The position numbers and the translations under genes are program-made. Under the pieces are notes generated by a model that was given only the letters and a program-made list of their open reading frames with translations, did not search any database and was not told the DNA's origin. Positions 5,999-7,347 of a DNA stretch of 7,347 bases are shown in pieces. Location: NCBI GenBank assembly GCA_003524365.1, contig DQHS01000174.1, positions 6,182 to 13,528 on the forward strand, written 5' to 3'. Source of the DNA: Cellvibrio sp. (lineage in GTDB: Bacteria > Pseudomonadota > Gammaproteobacteria > Pseudomonadales > Cellvibrionaceae). Within the stretch, counting starts at the first letter, position 1; every line of letters begins with the position of its first letter.

Positions 5999-6009
5999 TG
6001 GCGCATTGG
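5984..6009 (+). other. Perfect 10-bp hairpin enclosing the dnaN stop codon
   Basis: CCAATGCGCC (5984-5993) pairs perfectly with GGCGCATTGG (6000-6009) around a 6-nt loop TTTAAT containing the TAA stop. One G-U and one U-A pair extend the base. No T run follows, so it is not a standard Rho-independent terminator. It may modulate mRNA stability, partial termination or recF translation, since it lies 22 nt before the recF ATG. Confidence 0.6.
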
Positions 6010-6031
6010 TAGTCGCTGTCCTGCTGGTCGT

Positions 6032-7129
6032 ATGACCTTAAAACGTCTGTTGATCCAAAACCTGCGCAATCTGGAAGGAGTCGATATGGCTCCTTCACTG
6101 CAGGTGAATCTTATTTATGGTGAAAATGGCTCCGGTAAAACCAGTATTCTGGAAGCCATTAATCTGCTCGCGCTCGGTCGATCCTTTCGCAGTCACAAAC
6201 ATAAACCGCTTATCAATCACCAGCAACAGTCCTTTACTGTTTTCGGTCGTGTCCATACTGATGATGGCTCGGAAGTTCCTATTGGAATAAGTAGGCATCT
6301 TGATGGTGATGCCAGTTTTAAAGCCAATGGCGTACTCGTTCCTTCGGCTGCTGATCTGGCTGCTTATCTTCCAGTGCAAGTGATTAACTCGGATACCTTT
6401 CTACTGTTGGAAGGCAGCCCGAAAGTCAGGCGGCAGTTTATCGATTGGTTAGTGTTTCACGTGGAACCTAATTTCTTCCCGGCGTGGAAAGCAATTCAGC
6501 GTTGCCTCAAACACCGCAATAGCCTGTTGCGCCGTGATAGAATAGACCCCTTTGAATTGGCCATTTGGGACCAGGAATTAGTCGGGTTGACCGATAAAAT
6601 CCATGAGTTTCGTACCCAATGTATGACGCAATTTCAAGAAACCTTTGCTGAGTTGTTAAAGGAATTTATCAACATCGATGGTATTGCCCTCGGCTACTAT
6701 CGCGGTTGGGATAAAGATAAGCCTTATGCTGATGTGCTCACTGATGGTTTCGAGCGCGATAAGCGCCAAGGTTATACCCAGTCTGGCAGTCACAGGGCAG
6801 ATTTAAAAATAACGGTGAATGGCTTGGACGCCGCTGAAGTACTTTCCCGTGGTCAACAAAAGCTGTTAGTTTGTGCGCTCAAAATCGCCCAAGGCTATGT
6901 ATTTACGAGGATCACCGGACGCAAGTCTATTTATTTAGTCGATGATTTGCCCGCTGAGTTGGATGAAAAACACCGTGCGTTGCTGGTTCACTGGTTAGAT
7001 ACCATGGGCACCCAAGTATTTATTACCGGTGTAGAGCGCGAAATGCTGGCATCCAGCTGGCGCGACAAGACGGAAATAACCCCAAAAATGTTCCACGTGG
7101 AACAGGGCAGGGTAACTGAGGTAGCTTAA
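6032..7129 (+). CDS. recF: DNA replication and repair protein RecF
   Basis: SMC/ABC-type ATPase that recognises gapped DNA and, with RecO and RecR, loads RecA at single-strand gaps and stalled forks. The 365 aa length is near the family norm (E. coli 357). Walker A is GENGSGKTS (30-38), preceded by LRNLEGVDMAPSLQVNLIYG. The ABC signature is LSRGQQKLL (271-279), with Walker B and adjacent residues SIYLVDDLPAELD (299-311). The C-terminal KMFHVEQGRV (352-361) aligns with E. coli KMFTVEKGKI. The ATG at 6032 has no clear Shine-Dalgarno, and the gap after dnaN is 33 nt with the hairpin in it, so coupled or weak translation is likely, fitting a low-abundance protein. Two parS-like sites are embedded in the coding sequence; one coincides with codons for MFHVEQ and one with VFHVEP. 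Confidence 0.97.
   Translation: MTLKRLLIQNLRNLEGVDMAPSLQVNLIYGENGSGKTSILEAINLLALGRSFRSHKHKPLINHQQQSFTVFGRVHTDDGSEVPIGISRHLDGDASFKANGVLVPSAADLAAYLPVQVINSDTFLLLEGSPKVRRQFIDWLVFHVEPNFFPAWKAIQRCLKHRNSLLRRDRIDPFELAIWDQELVGLTDKIHEFRTQCMTQFQETFAELLKEFINIDGIALGYYRGWDKDKPYADVLTDGFERDKRQGYTQSGSHRADLKITVNGLDAAEVLSRGQQKLLVCALKIAQGYVFTRITGRKSIYLVDDLPAELDEKHRALLVHWLDTMGTQVFITGVEREMLASSWRDKTEITPKMFHVEQGRVTEVA
6453..6468 (+). promoter_or_regulatory. parS-like ParB binding site 1 inside recF
   Basis: TGTTTCACGTGGAACC matches the bacterial parS consensus TGTTTCACGTGAAACA at 14 of 16 positions and keeps the CACGTG core. It differs from a perfect palindrome in two pairs. It lies about 3.5 kb from the DnaA boxes, where chromosomal parS sites cluster in Pseudomonas and relatives. 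Half-site variation suggests slightly weaker ParB binding than the second site. Confidence 0.75.
7089..7104 (+). promoter_or_regulatory. parS ParB binding site 2 at the end of recF
   Basis: TGTTCCACGTGGAACA is a perfect 16-bp palindrome with the TGTTNCACGTGNAACA form of chromosomal parS, and essentially the Pseudomonas-type parS. ParB would bind, spread and load SMC or MukBEF-type condensin here to segregate the origin. It lies about 4.2 kb from the DnaA boxes and is read as Met-Phe-His-Val-Glu-Gln in recF. Confidence 0.88.
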
Positions 7130-7197
7130 TCCTTCAGATACCCTCCCACTGATTATGCGCAATCAGCCTGTTGCTGGTCGCTACTGAACAAAAAAGC

Positions 7198-7202
7198 GGA
7201 GA
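7198..7202 (+). promoter_or_regulatory. Ribosome binding site of gyrB
   Basis: GGAGA lies 6 nt before the ATG at 7209. It is the best Shine-Dalgarno in the window and selects this ATG over the out-of-frame ATG at 7204. Confidence 0.75.
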
Positions 7203-7208
7203 AATGCT

Positions 7209-7347
7209 ATGTCAGAAGAGAATGTTTACGACTCGTCCAGTATTAAAGTCCTTAAGGGCTTGGATGCGGTGCGTAAGCGCCCAGGGATGTACATTGGTGA
7301 CACCGATGATGGCTCAGGCCTACATCACATGGTGTTTGAAGTCGTGG
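7209..7347 (+). CDS. gyrB: DNA gyrase subunit B, N-terminal fragment
   Basis: The first 46 codons are present; the gene continues past the window. The reading starts MSEENVYDSSSIKVLKGLDA, followed by VRKRPGMYIGDTDDGSGLHHMVFEVV. This is the start of the GHKL ATPase domain of GyrB (VRKRPGMYIG, GLHHMVFEVVDN). GyrB hydrolyses ATP to drive negative supercoiling by the GyrA2B2 enzyme. The ATP-binding Asn, Asp and G-loop residues lie beyond the window. The 79-nt gap after recF contains a 6-bp hairpin (CTGATT/AATCAG, 7149-7166) but no T tract and no promoter I would defend. It closes the conserved dnaA-dnaN-recF-gyrB cluster. Confidence 0.96.
   Translation, partial: MSEENVYDSSSIKVLKGLDAVRKRPGMYIGDTDDGSGLHHMVFEVV

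Noticed and set aside
5984..6009. Rho-independent terminator between dnaN and recF
   Set aside because: The stem is good but is followed by GTAGTCGCTG, with no T tract.
7149..7166. Terminator between recF and gyrB (CTGATT/AATCAG hairpin)
   Set aside because: The stem is only 6 bp, is AT-rich and has no T run.
1..7347. CRISPR arrays, tRNA or rRNA genes, toxin-antitoxin or defence genes, a new multi-gene system
   Set aside because: None were seen; apart from the rpmH-rnpA element, every long segment is accounted for by conserved housekeeping genes or the origin.

Overview
The window is the chromosomal replication-origin neighbourhood of a gammaproteobacterium. Gene order is mnmE-yidC-yidD-rnpA-rpmH on the minus strand, then a non-coding gap, then dnaA-dnaN-recF-gyrB on the plus strand. 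This is the Pseudomonas-type arrangement, with the origin between rpmH and dnaA. Protein sequences look closest to Pseudomonas and Cellvibrio-like relatives (YidC core, DnaA N-terminus, first residues of GyrB). I infer Pseudomonadales/Cellvibrionales; the genus cannot be fixed from this sequence alone.

Left arm (1-2743, minus): a leftward transcript probably starts at a good sigma70-like promoter (2799-2827). It reads ribosomal protein L34 (rpmH, 45 codons), the protein subunit of RNase P (rnpA), the YidD insertion factor and the YidC membrane insertase. It then enters mnmE, of which only the first 11 codons are present. The genes are tightly packed (rnpA and yidD overlap by 23 nt, yidD and yidC are 1 nt apart), except between rpmH and rnpA. 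There, an imperfect 30-bp inverted repeat (2464-2493 / 2556-2585) bounds a 122-bp element that looks like a miniature transposable element. It supplies the only conventional start codon of rnpA and its first 12 codons.

Middle (2744-3225): a 482-bp non-coding, AT-rich stretch with three perfect DnaA boxes, two in tandem on the left and one inverted on the right. Each group is flanked by a CCCCCAGA/TCTGGGGG octamer. This is the probable oriC and also the upstream control region of dnaA and rpmH.

Right arm (3226-7347, plus): dnaA (TTG start, long domain II), dnaN (beta clamp), recF and the 5' end of gyrB. A perfect 10-bp hairpin places the dnaN stop codon in its loop. Two ParB-binding parS-like 16-mers lie inside recF, one a perfect palindrome (7089-7104). 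Initiator, clamp, recombination mediator, gyrase and centromere-like sites are therefore within about 4.5 kb. All complete genes are transcribed away from the origin, co-oriented with the forks. The gene content is ordinary housekeeping; the unusual items are the element at rnpA, the parS sites and the detailed origin architecture.
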